From Sinobacterium caligoides (GTDB taxonomy: Bacteria; Pseudomonadota; Gammaproteobacteria; Pseudomonadales; Sinobacteriaceae): 64,000 bases of DNA. Location: NCBI RefSeq assembly GCF_003752585.1, contig NZ_RKHR01000009.1, positions 19,254-83,253 on the forward strand, in the 5' to 3' direction. Position numbers and translations under genes: made by a program. How positions within the stretch are numbered: the first letter of the stretch is position 1; each line of letters begins with the position of its first letter. Shown here piece by piece: positions 63,601 through 64,000 of this stretch. The notes beneath the pieces were generated by a model that worked only from the letters and a program-made list of their open reading frames with translations, did no database searches and had not been told where the DNA came from.

Positions 63601-64000
63601 CCAGCGGTCAGATGGTGTCCAGCGATGTCGATGCCGACGATAGTCTCGGCGGCCTTAACGATCACACCTGGAGCGTCATCGCAGACCCGAGCAACACTAA
63701 TCTCGGCAGCCTCGCTATTGACGAAAACACCGGTGAGTGGACCTACGAGATCGACAACGGCGAGAGCCAGGTACAGCAGCTCGGTGCCGGCGATACCTTC
63801 ACCGAGAGCTTCACCGTCCAAGTTGACGACGGCCAGGGCGGCATCACTACCGAGATCGTCACCGTCACCGTCACCGGCACCAACGATGTGCCCGTGATCG
63901 AAGGTAGCAGCCAGATCACTGGCAGTGTCACCGAAGACGACGACCCGACCCTCTCCACCAGCGGCCAGATGGTCTCCAGCGATATCGATGCCGACAGCGC
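60633..64000 (+). CDS. VCBS-repeat giant adhesin, N-terminal part (partial)
   Basis: The frame opens at ATG 60633 and is still open at the right edge (1,122 codons). The first 120 residues are acidic and low-complexity (Glu/Asp-rich, with Ser-Thr), with no Sec signal peptide, as in type I-secreted RTX adhesins. From about residue 180 a chain of bacterial immunoglobulin-like VCBS domains follows, each ending in a version of VTVTGTNDVPVIEG. Eight such ends lie near 61402, 61711, 62083, 62431, 62795, 63157, 63517 and 63877; the last four are 360 bases (120 residues) apart. A surface adhesin or biofilm protein is expected; the C-terminal secretion signal lies outside the window. Confidence 0.88.
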   Translation, partial: MATDKHPELSETVTTTDQSDVTTSKQSNNASTEGLTKTLPSDSDQTTIADQHADTDDAKALAKEQEALADEKQEKLDDESKSEEALETEAEEEVVDELVVDEEEQSEVSEEELVNRRSNSSQQDLINATVFSEATAGFDTEAPESTPFDFLEEDNLPAAEVLKGGNSSQAQEDIMLVSQGSIGSSRATVWQVENNGEGEFGQLTVSGNGNWSFELANDNLNVQELAPGEVLSQTFVVSFADDFGRVISTEVTVSVVGTNDAPQFVGDSEGLLEESNVLGSSGQLNIVDVDASDQHSISFTDHSSDYGQFFINQDGAWRYELNESYAVESLSTGETITEQYPVTVTDRFGASNTEIITITITGSNDLPVIDASSVVSGAVAETEQSSDNQETLGSTLTSTGQMQSSDIDAQQGGVNDHRWQVLENDNLGTLTIDPITGQWHYSLANDLSEVQQLGQGETLTETFQVSVDDGEGGVATETVTITITGSNDAPFIDAESTLSGYVEADTAETILQTGGQLQSSDTDTGIGGQTNHQWAIVDGDNRVGELTINPDTGEWSYQVDKNAAEILHLSTGQTFEESFVVSVDDGHGGVTTETITVTIVATNEQPIIESSSVTFGDVHEDVSQDSSDMLTSQGGMVSSDSDSSIGGLGSHTWSVIDGNDSNIGNLSIDPASGEWVYQIANSDSQVQQLGVGETFQESFIVQVDDGLKDGKTTQVITITVTGTNDVPVIEGSSQLTGDVVEDDNASTLSTSGQMVSSDVDADDSLGGLDDHTWSVVADPSSTNLGSLTIDENTGEWTYEIDNGESQVQQLGAGDTFTESFTVQVDDGQGGITTEIVTVTVTGTNDVPVIEGSSQITGNVVEEADTTTLTTSGQMVSSDIDADSATGGLNDHSWSVITDPSSSNIGSLSIDADTGEWTYTIANSESQVQQLGVGESFEEQFTVQVDDGQGGITTEIVTVTVTGTNDVPVIEGSSQLTGDVVEDDNASTLTTSGQMVSSDVDADDSLGGLNDHTWSVIADPSNTNLGSLAIDENTGEWTYEIDNGESQVQQLGAGDTFTESFTVQVDDGQGGITTEIVTVTVTGTNDVPVIEGSSQITGSVTEDDDPTLSTSGQMVSSDIDADS

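Noticed and set aside
62631..63821. 396-codon antisense open frame in the adhesin gene
   Set aside because: A mirror of the repeat's codon use; the sense frame has clear VCBS motifs and the antisense frame is repetitive only because the sense strand is.

Overview
The window looks like chromosomal DNA of a marine, heterotrophic gammaproteobacterium. The evidence is a gltX of bacterial type, an E. coli-like ybiT (ABC-F) gene, a tRNA-Ala(GGC), an LpxR-type lipid A deacylase, a TonB receptor paired with a beta-propeller phytase, a GH18 chitinase and a giant VCBS-repeat adhesin. The exact taxon cannot be read from the sequence; an oligotrophic marine order such as Cellvibrionales is an inference.

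Layout. 0-4 kb: the tail of a dispanin-like gene, a small zinc-ribbon protein, a frameshifted Trp-rich small gene and a DUF2157/DUF4401/GDYXXLXY membrane operon. 4-6 kb: a double cupin protein, an AraC regulator and a patch of gene debris (an 86-bp piece of an ABC-F gene next to the tail of a DEAD-box helicase-like gene). 6-13 kb: a fatty-acid oxidation-type cluster (thiolase, two-domain FabG, AraC regulator, MaoC hydratase, acyl-CoA dehydrogenase). 13-17 kb: ybiT with an intrinsic terminator in its own leader, a carboxymuconolactone decarboxylase-like gene and a DMT exporter. 17-22 kb: phytase lipoprotein plus TonB receptor. 22-24 kb: a degenerate GGDEF protein and an AraC regulator.

24.4-30.5 kb is the clearest metabolic system: a complete beta-hydroxyaspartate cycle, bhcABCD with divergent bhcR (IclR family), followed by a GlcG/HbpS-like gene. 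Together these turn two glyoxylate into oxaloacetate without loss of carbon. The bhcA-bhcR intergenic region holds two 15-bp boxes of the IclR type placed sensibly against promoter-like sequences.

30-43 kb: YtoQ, LemA with two TPM-domain proteins, a methyltransferase, a GH18 chitinase behind a long A/C-rich leader, an outer-membrane barrel, a 937-residue DUF2339 membrane protein, a secreted phospholipase A2-like lipoprotein, a SnoaL-like protein and an epoxide hydrolase-like enzyme. 44-48 kb: a second barrel and a translationally coupled pair, a 742-residue protein of no family I recognise plus a flavoprotein. This pair recalls the LodA/LodB arrangement of quinone-cofactor oxidases and is the best candidate here for an undescribed system. 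48-57 kb: small enzymes, an orphan phage-type holin, D-serine dehydratase with a nitrilase-family amidase, a possible papain-like protein and other accessory ORFs in A+T-rich DNA that ends at tRNA-Ala. 57-64 kb: LpxR, GltX and the start of the VCBS adhesin, which runs off the window. All functions are read by eye from motifs and gene order; no searches were run.
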